Origin: Tyto alba
Taxonomy: Eukaryota; Chordata; Aves; Strigiformes; Tytonidae
Assembly (NCBI RefSeq): GCF_018691265.1
Contig: NW_024881330.1
Location: forward strand, 18,744,886 to 18,808,885
Reading direction: 5' to 3'
Length of the DNA: 64,000 bases
Both the position numbers and the translations under genes were made by a program. A model generated the notes under the pieces. It ran no database searches, was not told where the DNA came from, and saw nothing but the letters and a program-made list of their open reading frames with translations. The stretch's first letter is position 1, and every line of letters begins with the position of its first letter. Below, one piece after another: positions 36,506 through 48,831 of this stretch.

Positions 36506-39500
36506 AAAAATAAGAAAAGTTATTCTGCACAGAAATTTCAGTGAAAATGGTATTATATCATAAACTGCTTTGACCATTATATTTACTACTATAGAGTTAA
36601 TTTCACAGAGGTTTTTTTTTTTAAAGATATTGTTCATTGATACTACATTATGGTAAATCAATGTTGAAATTAAAGCAGTATCAATATGCAATTAATGTAA
36701 ATATATTTGGGTTTGTTATAGAAAATAACATATTCCACTTTAAACTTTACATTTTAGGGATTGGCCAGGTTTATGAGAAAATTCTTGAAGCAGTCATAAA
36801 ACAAAAACATCTGTGAAGCAGTGAAACAGTCCAATCTACAGTATAGTTAAATAATATTGACAGAAACATCAGTGCAACAGAGCTGTCAAAAATCACTGTC
36901 ATAAACAGATGGATTAGGGATTTAACAGGTACGGAATATGTTCCAAATAAAAACACTGATTTATCAGATTCTGACAGCACTGAGTCTGCAGAAATGCTAC
37001 AAGAGTGGGCAGCCAAGGCGCAAAATGAGAGGAAATAAGAAGCAGAGGAAAGCACTGAGAGGGAGGAAAAAAAGAGAAAAATTCTTTGCACTAGAATAAG
37101 GTCCAGTTAAACAGTAGTCAGTTCAGAAAAGCATTAGGAATTAACCATTAACACAGACAAGTATGAGGAAAAGAAAATTATTTTCTGTTACCAGGAAGGT
37201 GTCTCCCTTCCAGGATCATACATGTCAATAAAGCAAATTATATTTCTCTTCATGATTGTTTTTTTTTTTTTAAATCAATTCCTTGTGTATGCTAGCAGAA
37301 ATTTAGCATGTTTAACTGTGAATATAATCTCTTAAAAACAACCAGCTCCTCAGGAGTCTGTAAGAAATATGTTAAGTTTTGACAATTGGTAGGCAAGGAG
37401 ATCCAGGTGGCAGGAATTTGAAATCCCCTTTATTTAGGGTTACGTTATCTTTATTTATTATTAAGACATCCAATACAAAAGGAATCAGAGTTACACCACC
37501 TTGAAACCCTTCTATTGAATTGGGTCTGTCCTATCTTTATACTAATTGTTTTACTAGAATTAATTAGGTATGCGTATTTTTAATGTGAAATACTGTATGA
37601 AGACATTTTATTTCAACAAATTTGGCTTTAAAAAAAAATCTATTTTTTTGATCAGGTCTACAAGAAACTATTTCTACCCCACTGTCTGATAGGTATATGT
37701 TAATATATGGTTGATCAAGATTGAAGATACTACATTACTTGAAGAAGAGTGCTCTAAACCAGGAAACTTTCTTGATTCAGGTGGAGAAATTCCAGCATTC
37801 GTGTCTAGTGAGTCAGTATACCTTTCAGAACTAAACAGAATTTGCTTACCTTTTGTCAATAAAATAATTAACAATTGCTGTACCTTTGAGAACATGTCAA
37901 ATTTTTTAAAAAATGTATTAAAAAATCTGAGAATATAGGAGGCCTTATACCATGCTAAAGTAACAATTAAGCATTGTGATCAGCATAATCTGAAGTAGGC
38001 AGAACACAGAAAAGACTATTCTTGTTCCATCAGGTCTTAGTTATGGTGGCACTGAATAAGGGACAGCTCCTTTTAGGCTGCCTTCCCAAGTACCTGACTT
38101 GCCACTCTAAGCCTAGAAATGAATAGGTGTTATGTAAAAATGTAAGAGAACTCGAAGAAAGCGAAAAAGCCACAGATCACCAATGTAGGTAGTAGATAGA
38201 TTAAATAACACCTCTCTGAGTGTAACTGAAGACTGAGCAAATCAGTGCATGAGATTGACCAAACTGAATGTGTTGTCCAAGGACTAGTGAAAGACCTGAT
38301 TAATCTAGCCTACAACCAAGGACTCTGCACAAAAAGTCTCTTCAGTCTTTTATTTGATGGGTGAAAAAAATGTGAAAGGTAAAAGACTGTTATGGAAAAA
38401 AGGTTAGCATTGAGCATCTGTGTATGTATCATCAACTGTACTGAATGTGTTTCTGAAAGTAGACGTCCACTCATAGCCTGTGTTTGTGAGACATATAGCT
38501 GTAAATTATGCGTCACTCATTCCAAACCTATTAAGTATGGAATAAGGCTTTGAGCCATACCAATAATCCAAATCGGTGTTTATATAATTTTACATCAACT
38601 GTTATGAGTTTGCACTTAAAAAATGCTAAATGAGAATCTAAAATTACAGTAAAATGGGTGAAGATATAATGAAGGTTTGGCCAATCAAATCTACAAGGCA
38701 AGTTTGAAAAAGCAGATCTAACGTAATTTCCTTCCTGGCCAATGACAGGTATTTAACTGGAAATTGAAAGCAAAGTGCATGTCATACTAGAGAACAAGGA
38801 TCAAAATAGGTACAGATTTTAAATAGTTTTTTTTTTTTTTTTATTATGAGACTGAAAAAGAAGGCTAGACCCCATTGGCCACCTTATTGCAGGTGGATTC
38901 TTGAACTCTTGTATGAAACCAACACAAGTTAATGGCAGAAGAGATTAGAATGAAGAAGCATGAGATGAATTGGTATGTCATGAAAATTGTCAGCCAGAAG
39001 CATCGTGTTGAAAAACAAAGGGAAGACATCTGTTTAAACAAAGCATGAGATCCTCATAGAACACAAGTGGGTACCCATATCCCTTGCAATTCAGACTTGA
39101 AACAATGATTGTGGCTGGTGCTTTATTGATAAGGAGGAAGAAATTTAAAATATAGAGGATACCTTAATAAAATCATCAATATAGTCAGAGTGATCTTACA
39201 TTTTACATTAGAAAACACATTTAGATTAAATCTTATTAGAGAACATAAAAAATAATGTCAGTGCTACTAGTTCCTGATGGTTTGCAATTTGTACAGTTAT
39301 TTACATTACAAGCATTCTAGTTTACTGGGTCAAGGGCATTTATGATGCTAATATCTTTTTTCCTTTCTTTCACCACTCCTTTCACAAGGCTGTTCCACCC
39401 TGAAAAGCTAAGAGGCAGCTGACCAGGTTAATGAAATCAACTTCTGTATTAGGCGCTCTGTGTTAGACAGTCTCTCCTTTCTGAAGAATGCAAGAAGGAT

Positions 39501-39611
39501 ACTGACAGTGTGGAAATCAGTTCACTAGCTCTCTTTACTACTCTGAAACATCCCTCTGAAACTTCTGAAGCAAAAGAACTTTTAAAAATCTTCTCTGCTC
39601 TACTCTATGAA
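36506..39611. other. Unique AT-rich non-coding DNA
   Basis: No gene or recognised repeat. A T run lies at 37259-37270 and another at 38828-38842. A 106-codon minus-strand frame at 36771-37091 has a hydrophobic composition due to A/T richness and no family resemblance. Confidence 0.6.
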
Positions 39612-39741
39612 GTATTAGGCTGATGTTTCATGTAAGCCAATACCTGTATGTTTTCATTCCTAAATTGCATCCTTTCAGTTAAAAAGAGGTCGATTACTTT
39701 TATAATAAGTGTTGCTTATTTCTCATAAAAATGGGCTATAT
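39612..39741. repeat. ~130-bp direct repeat, left copy
   Basis: From GTATTAGGCTGATG to ATGGGCTATAT. It recurs at 40237-40364 in the same orientation with about 14 substitutions and one 2-bp gap (about 88-89% identical). The copy ends exactly where the LTR at 39742 begins. Confidence 0.93.
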
Positions 39742-40236
39742 TGTCCTGCTTAAGGCTGGAATAGAGTACATGTTCATTTCTGGTAGCTAGAAGAATGTTG
39801 ATAGCACACTGAGATTTCAAGGACTCTCCAACACCCTTGTTCTGCTTACGTGCAGGTGCACAAGAAATAGGGAGGGAACACAGCTGGAGCACTGGGCCCG
39901 GATTGGCTGATATTCTATGTCATGTGTCATTATGCTCACCAAATAAAGGAGGGGTGGGTGGGAAGGGGCACGCTCTCACTTCCGGGATTGCGGTTTTGTC
40001 ATCTTTGTGTTTCAGGATCACTAGCTGGGAACGGGCTGGGTCAGTCGGTGAGCAATTGCATTGTACATTACCCATTTATACTGTCATCGTTTTATTTTAT
40101 TACTATTATTGAACTGTTTATATCTCAATCTGCAAGTCTCCCTTTGCCCCTCTGATTCCTTCCCCAATCCCTGGTGGGGGAGGGCTGGAGAGCAGCTATG
40201 TGGTGTTTGGCTGCCGATCAGGCTCAAACCATGATG
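39742..40236 (+). mobile_element. Family-B solo LTR between long direct repeats
   Basis: This LTR of 495 bp aligns along its length with the reverse complement of 13727-14217. It starts with TGTCCTGC and ends GGCTCAAACCATGATG, where the last two bases are TG in place of the expected CA. A degraded TATA region (CCAAATAAAGGAGG, about 39939-39952) and a GAACTGTTTATATCTCAATC stretch near the 3' end fit plus-strand orientation. There is no 5-bp duplication (TATAT on the left, GTATT on the right). Instead each edge directly abuts one copy of a ~130-bp direct repeat. Open frames of 77-91 codons inside are incidental to the LTR. Confidence 0.88.
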
Positions 40237-40364
40237 GTATTAGGCTGATGCTTCATGTAAGCCAATACCTGTAGGCTTTTATTTCTAAATTGGATCCTTT
40301 CTCTTAAAAAGAGTTTGATTGCTTTCATAATAAGTGTCTCATTTCTCATAAGAATGGGCTATAT
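40237..40364. repeat. ~130-bp direct repeat, right copy
   Basis: Second copy of 39612-39741, beginning at the first base after the LTR and ending with the same GGGCTATAT. After it the sequence (AAAGAAAGGTGATC) has no counterpart on the left. Confidence 0.93.
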
Positions 40365-43300
40365 AAAGAAAGGTGATCTAGAATTGGGACACTTTCTTCA
40401 ACTACCAGCACATAGAAACTGGGAAGCCCTGAGAAACCTATCCTGAATGAAAATACAGAATTTCTCTGAAAAGGTTTTTCTTATTTTTTTTCCCCAAAGT
40501 AATGTTGCTTAGGGTTTTGGCTGTCAGGTTTGCTGTTTTTATTTTTTTCCCCAGAGAAAAAAAAATATTAATCTTTCTGCTTTGTCTGTTAAATTACTTT
40601 CATGACATTCAAGTGGCTTTGGATACTTCAGAAATAAACAACAGATAACAAAGTAAGAGAAATAACTGAAATTAAATTCCAGTAAGCAAAAGCATGGAAT
40701 AAAAAAATTATGAGAACTTGTGCATTTAGTCTGGAAGATGTACTCGAGAGATTCCTTTTATTTTATTTTCTTGGAGTGAAAGAGGAATTCAACTTTTTCC
40801 AGTGAAGCACTGTCTATGTTCTTAAAAAACCTGCATGTGAATATGTTCCTTTCTTCCTCACCACTTGCAGAATGAGCAATATATTTGAACAATTAAGAAT
40901 ACAGACCAACTAAAGCAAAATCAGGTGTATTTCATATTTCTAAACATGCAAAAGCTTCAAAGCTTGAGGAAAATAACTTTTTTAGAAGTTTGGAACAAAC
41001 ACAGAGAATATCTATATGTGAAATGACAGATGATAAATTGCCTATGATTTTTACAGTTCAGTAGATATTTTATTGTGCATCTGTTCTTTTCCTCTGATCT
41101 GCGTTGCTCTTTCTGAAGCTGCAACAATGAAAGAGGAGCCCTTGCTATTAGTTACTGAGTTGAATGACAGCAGCTCTTACAATTTAACCTTAAGGTTAGT
41201 GAGGAACTAATATATCACTTATTTTGGCTGGTTTCTTTGTATCATCTGTTAATATAACCCAAGAGATAACCAAATAGGCATAATAGTATCAATGGAATGT
41301 GCTGCATACAAACAGATCACCCTTATGAACATCTCTGGATGGGCTTCATAGCTGTGGCAGCATTTTTCAGAGACGTTCACAAGAATATGTTAAGGGGGAA
41401 GGTAACCCTCCCTAACACAGCACGTTTCCTTCAGTCCTCATGCACAGATGTTTGACAAGCCAGAGCTTTAATTGTTTTGGAGTTTTCTAGAAAGCTCCAG
41501 CAATTTTAATGGAATGTATTAGAAAGTTGAGCTCAGCGGAGTCCTGTTTGAATAGAATCACATGACAACTGCCTCCTTGATGTTTTTTTTTAAACCCTGC
41601 TTAGTTGCTCCACAAAAGGTCTCTTGTGGCCTTACAATAAGATTTACTTTCAGAATAGAGAAGGATAAATTGTATAAAAAAGTATAAAGTAATCAAACAG
41701 ACTATACAAAACGGCAGGACATAGATGCATATCGTGACATTGATAGTAACCTGAAACATCTTCAAGCTGACACCAGTGAAAGTTTAAAATCAAGTTATAA
41801 GTTATGGTCATGAGAGATTAGCTGACAAGATGGGCTTTATGGGGAGTGGGGGGAAATAAATAATTAAAACAGAGTAACTTCAGCATATAGCAATGCTACT
41901 AACACTTCCTCATGGGAAAAAAGAATAATCATGTCTCAGGTCAAAGAGTCTGAATTCTTAAGAAAAGCATACCATTAGATTTATTTTTTGCTATGTTTCA
42001 TTTCTTTCCTTAATAGACAATAGTGAGTCATCTTTGGACAGCTGGTGGAGTTACAGGATTCAGATAAATTCTTCCCAGGTTGCAACTTGGCTACAACAGA
42101 AGAACATGACATGAAAAATAAATGAATGTAGGAAAATGCATAACACTATGTCTGTAAAGTCTAGCATACTTTCCAGAACTTATTTTTCCTCAAAATAAAA
42201 TAGGAGCTTGAAACATAATATTACAGAATATGATTTTAAAATGTATTTGACAAACTTTTTTTTTAATTAAGAAATGAGAATATTTATGCTTTTGGTAGTG
42301 CTTCTTGCAAATTGATAATCAGTAGGAATTTACTGTTAGTGTACCATTATTTAAGCCCATGGTCTTCAGTTTTCATGAATTTGCTTTCACTATTGACTCA
42401 TAAAAGTGGATCTGTCCCATTAGAACTAAATGAAAGACAGTGAAATTAGAGCTACTGCTAAATTAGCTTGAGAGTTCTTTGTTCTCTATTCCTAATTAAC
42501 TGTCAGGTATCTCTTCTCTAAATTGCTTTGTGAGGACCTCACACTAGAAAGGCTCAAGATATCACTCAGAATTAGTAGTTAAGCTACAGTTTTGAGAAAA
42601 GAAAGGATAAATTTAAATATATACAAATAAAACATATTACTTCCGAATCAGTATTACACATGCAGCACCAAAGGTATCTAGATGCAAAAAACGAAAGGGC
42701 GGTGGTTAATACCAAAAGCACAAATCAAAGTTGGAAGTTCAGTCACTGAAAAAGGATTTTACTCTCTGGTTTGTACCACAGACCTCAGAAAGAAATAGGC
42801 ACAAATAGATATAACATTTATTTAATATATGGTTAGGCATTTTTTATTTACATATTTTAGCATAGGAAATATATTCAGATAATGCAGTAATGAACTTAAC
42901 ATGACAACTTATATAGTACAAAACCATGTAATTTCTTAATCATCATCTATCACATTAATTTGGTAGAATTCTGAAAAATCTTAAGGTGATGTTTCTTATA
43001 TCTTTGTATACATCTTTAGACAAAGACTGTCCCATTTATTTATCAGCAATTTATTCCCTTCAGTCCACCAAAATATTGAAGCCACTCATTCAATATTTTT
43101 TTTAAATTGATTTGAAGTCACTTTTCATTCTACTTCAAACATTTAAATTAATTCAGAATCTAGGAAAACCACTTCAGCTTTAGACAAAACAAGTGGTTTT
43201 ATTTAATCAATTTATTTTATTTTCTGTTTCATCCCAAGTCTAGAGAAACAAATCCTTTTAAGTATTGTTGGAAACATTTTGCTGTTGTGTTGAGACCCTT

Positions 43301-44251
43301 CAGTGAACTGAAAAATCCATTATTTGCTCAGCACTTCTCTGCAACTTTTTTTTTTTTCCCTTTTTTTTTTTTTTTTGTACAGGTATTTGTATTGGCTGCT
43401 AAGCAGAGGCCACAGGAGGGCAGGAAGTTAGGATTCTTTTCAGTTTGGTTTTATGGTAGCTTAAAAATCAGCTACCACTTCTTCAGGGTCAAGTTCTTGA
43501 ACTGGAGTCATGTTTGATGTGCTGGAGATTTAAGAAAGCTGACGATCTTCCCAGCTAATTTCACTAGTTATGGTTCTCCCACACATTTACATCATTAGTC
43601 TCCAAGCAGAAGTTTCTTATCCTCTCAGAAGTCATCATTTCACTGATGATTTTGGGTACTGATACATAATACTGACAAGAAACTAAAAGCTGTATCCCAT
43701 AATAACATTTAAAACAAATTGTGTGCCTTGCTGTCTTGTTCATATATCATTAGACGATCTTTCAGGAGTCTACCAGGAATTAAATTAAAAATAGGAAGTC
43801 ATATACAGTATTAAGGCACAGATATTCAGAGAAAAATAAATGTAGATAGAAAAGAGGGAAACACAATGAGATGGAATTAGATGAAACTGTTACATAATGC
43901 TAGAAAACTCCCATGTGGAAGTTAATACTGCAGATACAAGTATACAGAGAGAGGAAAGATAGGTATAAAAACTTAACAATCCTGAAGAAATGATAATAAC
44001 AAAGGAAGAGAATGCCTGCAACTATACATAAAACATATTAATTTAGCTGTAGCTTGGGGTAACACAGCCTCCTTTTTTTATCAGTTTTGTTGGTAAATTA
44101 TTCTGAAGTGACTGCCTAAATACTATGAAAGTAAAGCATGTACAAGTATAACCCAGTTGTTAATCATCCATTACTCTCATATTGTCATGTCTTAATTTAA
44201 AATTCTGGATGCAGAAAAAAACCCTCTAAAATAGGTCTAGTTTATTTGTGG

Positions 44252-44314
44252 CTGCTAAACTTTTATCATTATAGTTTTTTCTACTGCTAAACTTTTATTA
44301 TCGTATTTTTCTCA
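44252..44314. repeat. Imperfect 32-bp tandem duplication
   Basis: Two adjacent copies beginning CTGCTAAACTTTTAT (44252 and 44284) with a few differences and a small gap. Confidence 0.85.
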
Positions 44315-44977
44315 ACCTAGCATATTTAACTTGATAGCATACCAGAAAAGAACAAGAAGAGGTAGAATGTTATTTAGTTCATGCTGCCATATGTATCCAT
44401 ATACCTATGGATGTGCTTATTTACTATTCAAACAAACCACTAGTGGTATGGCTGATTTTTTTTAGTAACCTTTGCTGTTAGTACTCTCCCACCACAGCAT
44501 GTCTTTTCTATATACAAACCGACATCTGTATTTTCCTCTTGAATTCAAGTCATAATCTGAATCTCTGACAATATGTGCATCCAGATCCTAGATAAATTTG
44601 GCAAGAAATAGACAGATACAAATTAAGTAACCTTCCATTTCTCCAGAAAATACTCATTTTCTCAGCTGGCGAAGATAAAATGTTTATGTCATTTCAGTGG
44701 GTATACTTCAAAAGTATAGTTTTAGAAAAGAAATCTGGCACTGTATAGGGATTATCACATATACATATGTATGTTAATCTGCATTGTGATACACATGTGC
44801 ATGCCACAGAATACGATATATACTATGAGAAGCCCTAAAATGTGAGAAATTGAAACATATAGTTACTATGTCTGGTAACTGAAATGCACATTTCATAATT
44901 TGATCTCCTACTGAAATACCTAATTAATTTGGCCAATTTTAATAAATCTCAGTGAATTTAGTGCCACTTCTGACATT

Positions 44978-45001
44978 AAAAAAAAAAAAAAAAAAAAAAA
45001 A
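44978..45001 (+). repeat. Poly(A) tract behind AATAAA
   Basis: 24 A, with AATAAA at 44941-44946, 31 bases upstream. Weaker as a retrocopy candidate than 32979-33014 because the gap is long and the surroundings AT-rich. Confidence 0.9.
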
Positions 45002-46261
45002 CACAGTTGCTCATGTGCAGGAATAAAGGTGTATAGACGATTTTTCTCTGTCAGCAGAGTTCATTGAAGTTTTGAAGGCAGAATATACTAACGGTCTATA
45101 CAGGTTCACAAACACTGCGTAAAATACTCTATTTGCTAGTAAATTATATGGTCTGTCTTCATGTTTCAAAGCTAATGTTATCCATACTAGTCTAGAGTAA
45201 ACTACCATCGGTATGGTAGAAGATACAATAATCACTCCTTCATTTTTCTTGATATGTCTTAATCAGAAGCAGGCTGAAATGGTTGTTTGACTTACCAATA
45301 AATCAGAAAGACATGATTTATAACTGGACTCTTTTTTATTTCAAAGGTTTTTACAAAAATGTAAGCAAAGTGATTCCACTGTCACTCATTTATAAACCCT
45401 TCTGACGCCACTCAGGAAGCTATAAACATGACCTTTTATTTATAGACCAGTGATAATTTTGTATTCATGATAAGTCCATTAGTGACAGTGATTACTTTAT
45501 ACTGAACACCTGTATTCTTGGCAATTCTATCCAAAAGATGCAAGCACTCTACAGCAACTGTATATAACATCTGTTAATCAGAAGAAAGCCAAATAGATAT
45601 AAAATGGAAAACTATATTTTAAAACACATGAATTATTCAAAGCCTTAAAAGAGACAGTGACTTACCAGCCAAAAATGAGTTTATAGCATGATTCAGCAGC
45701 TGAAAAGAAAGTCAGTCCACCAAACTGTAAACTCAAGTAGGGTATTACAACTGAGACAACATACCCAGAGGATTCTAAAACAGCGGTGAAAGAATTGAGA
45801 AGTATACTAAGAATAATGCACTACACCCCTACAATCTGCCTCATGATAAAAGTCTAAGGAGGCTGAATTGAAGCCTGATGTTTTATTGCTCTACAGTGAC
45901 AGCACTAAATAGATTACTTTCTTGTTAATTCAGCACTTCAGCACAATTTTGTCATTAGACTGAACTGTTTTTGGCAAGAAGTTTCATATTCCACCTGGGC
46001 TATTTCAGACGCACATCACAAATTACACAACTTTTCTTTTATCACACTGCTCACTGTGGCTCTTTTACCGTTAATCAGTACAATCAACAAAAATGAGAAG
46101 GCTAAATTGGTAATAAAAAAAGCTTATATCGTTATAATCAATTTTACATGCAAATCTTTAGCCTTGCACACAGTAGGAAGCTAAGGAGATACCTACAATA
46201 TGGTCAATAATTTTGATAAAACTATATATATATATTTTAACAAATGTATATTTTAACCTCA

Positions 46262-46450
46262 AAAGGAGGTCAAACACAACCAGGCTACAAATAAAATAGA
46301 AAGTTTAAAAGAAGTTCCACTACTGTGAGGGTTATTAACCACTGGAACATCTTACCCAGGCTATGCTGCAGAATTTACACTGGTAAACATTTAAAACATA
46401 AATCTGATATTATACAAAAAGCAGAGGTATGATGCTGTAGTTAATTGGTG
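46262..46450 (+). mobile_element. Ancient CR1/L3-like 3' remnant
   Basis: The stretch AGAAGTTCCACTACTGTGAG, GGTTATTAACCACTGGAACA, TCTTACCCAGG matches the general layout of the ORF2 C-terminal end in CR1/L3 elements, where a conserved N-H/Y-W-N stretch precedes the 3' UTR. Divergence is much greater than in the other CR1 pieces, and no tail is left. It is an old, probably pre-avian insertion. The call rests on one short conserved block. Confidence 0.5.
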
Positions 46451-47913
46451 CACTTCTATGACTGGTTTGTGTTATACAATAGATATGCATCATTTTCCTT
46501 TTTGGCCTTAAAATTTGTAAATATATCAAAATTTTATTAGGGAGACTGCTGTAAAGTAACAATTGTCAGCTATTTGATGCAAGAACTCTACACTTCCAAA
46601 GAAATTGATGACAGTTGTGATTTACACAGAAGAAACAATGTAAGAATGTTATTATAGAAGAAAAGATCTGGTTTAAAAGAGGAAGACTGTGGGTACAGTA
46701 CGAAGAAGATGAATGATAACATAATCCATAGAAAGTGAATCTGAGGGGTGATTAATCAAGGGCACCCACTGGAGTATTTCACACATTATAATCTTGGTTT
46801 TTTCCATTTATGAAAGACAGTGAAAGCATGTATCATGTCATGCTACTTATAGTGGTATTAGCTATGAAACTTATGCAAATGAAACTTAAGGAAAAGAGGA
46901 ACATAAAAAAAAAAAAAATCTTTTGCCTCCTGGTCGTTATGTCTCACTTAGTGTACTCCTTCATATCAAACTGCCATAAAATTACCCCGTTGTAGTTTTA
47001 AACAAGGCAACACAGTTTCCACAGAAATCTAGTTTTGATTTGATCTTGGGCTCAATTATCTTTATCAACAGAAAGCAGTATGCAATTCCCTTAAACACAT
47101 TTCTGTCTGCCAGCTCATTTTGGAAACTGAGGAAGGGAAGTGCAGGGAGGCTATTAAAAGACTGAATTAATACACTGAACACTTGGACTTTTAATATTAA
47201 GAATACAGATAGTGGAAACATTAACCCATCTTACTACAGCTAATTTTCTAAACTTTCCTTTGTCAGTTAGGCTCCAGGATAAATATTTATGTATTTCTGT
47301 TTGATAGAGTCAATTTTCAGAAATTCTGAGTCTGTAAAACCCCATTAAAGCTAATGAAAGACAGTTTTAAAGCCAATAAATGATTAGAAATTGTTCAAGA
47401 ATTTTGTATCCACTTGATCCGTGAAAAGTTACTCAATTACATAAAACATATACTTCAAAAGAACAACATCAAGAAATTACTATCTTTTGAAATTCCTTAG
47501 AAAGATCAGGGTTTTCAGACTTTAAGACCAACATTTTAATTTTAAACGAGCAGTAGGTATGCACAAAAAAATTATATCTTTTCATATTAAATATTAAAAG
47601 TAATGAAGTTATAGAACATCTTCTAAATAACTCAGATTAAAATTCTAGTCAATCCACCATAAATTCTACAGTCTCACATACTGGATAGCTGATTTGGTCT
47701 CTAGTTCATTTTAATCCTGTTGTTGAGCATAAAATTTAACATGCTAAATTAAGTTAGAAATTAAACTGTTAGTCCTAAACTCAGTAACAAGCCATGCAGA
47801 AAGATGATTCAGAGATCTACTAACATGAAAACAGTTTATTTAATGAAAATATAAAATTGAGTTTAGCCATATTTAAATCTTAAACCAGGTATATTGCTAT
47901 TGCAATGCATCAA

Positions 47914-47936
47914 ATATATATATATATATATATATA
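47914..47936. repeat. (TA)n microsatellite
   Basis: About eleven uninterrupted AT units. Confidence 0.95.
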
Positions 47937-48809
47937 AACCAAATACTGTTATTGTTCTAACATGGTTAGAATATTATTTCATATGCAACAGTGTTTTATT
48001 AGACAGTCATTCTGAAAGTGTACATTTTAATCTGCTTTAAAAAATGTGTTTGATGGTAGTAGAAAAAGCCAGTACATTTCTGCTATAATTTCTTTTTTAC
48101 TCTGTAGACCTGTGCTTTTCCATAAAAACAATTTACTCTTTACTTGAGTGCTTTTCCTTATTACAGTTTTATATCTGCAGTTCCTCTGGGAGAAAAAACA
48201 AACACTGATTACTAGAAAAAAGCTGAAGGTAAAAAGACAGCATCACCAACATGCTTAGCATGTAAATCTCAGCATTTCAGGAAAAGCTTTGTTAATTCTG
48301 GCAGTCACTTGTTAAATGCAGAGCTGCACAAAGCTGAAGATAACCATATGCCTTATCTTCTGTGAAGGAAACATAATGTCAGAGGTTTCTTCTTTTCAAT
48401 TGTTTGTAGATTTTTTTTCCTCTTTTGTGGAAATTAGTGTATTTGCAACATCACATTGGGCATCTTCTAATGCCAGCTCTCATTCATAACAATGTCCCAA
48501 GAAATCTGTCTCTTCCTTTGTTCTTTCTCTACATAATCATTTTGTTAAATAACACTCCTGTGAACTTTCCCTTTCTAGCAACATCTAGGCTTTCTCCAGA
48601 TCCTCTGGACACTCTCCCATTTGTTTCTCTCCAGCTGGAACTGGACTCCTAAGTACTATAGAACTTGTAATTCTCACATCCGAAATATCTCTCATTATGG
48701 CTTTTGCATCTGTTTCTATCCTCTCTCATTTTCACATCCTAAAGCATAAGAATCTAGGAAGTTATCAGTTACATTGAAAAAATCAAGTGTTTGTTCTTCC
48801 ACTTCACTT

Positions 48810-48831
48810 TATATATATATATATATATATT
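48810..48831. repeat. (TA)n microsatellite
   Basis: About eleven uninterrupted TA units. Confidence 0.95.

Larger units (their letters stand above)
40365..46261. other. Long unique AT-rich non-coding stretch
   Basis: About 5.9 kb without gene or recognised mobile element. Simple repeats are T runs at 43346-43376, an A24 run at 44978-45001 behind AATAAA, and an imperfect ~32-bp tandem duplication at 44252-44314. Confidence 0.6.

Noticed and set aside
36771..37091. 106-codon minus-strand frame with hydrophobic segments
   Set aside because: Composition reflects AT-richness; no promoter, homology or exon context is visible.
41481..41500. Heat-shock-like TTCTAGAA motif
   Set aside because: A single 8-bp palindrome without further units or a gene nearby is expected by chance.
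45011..45235. 74-codon minus-strand frame as a small membrane-protein gene
   Set aside because: Moderate hydrophobicity is expected from A/T-rich codons; no start context or family support.
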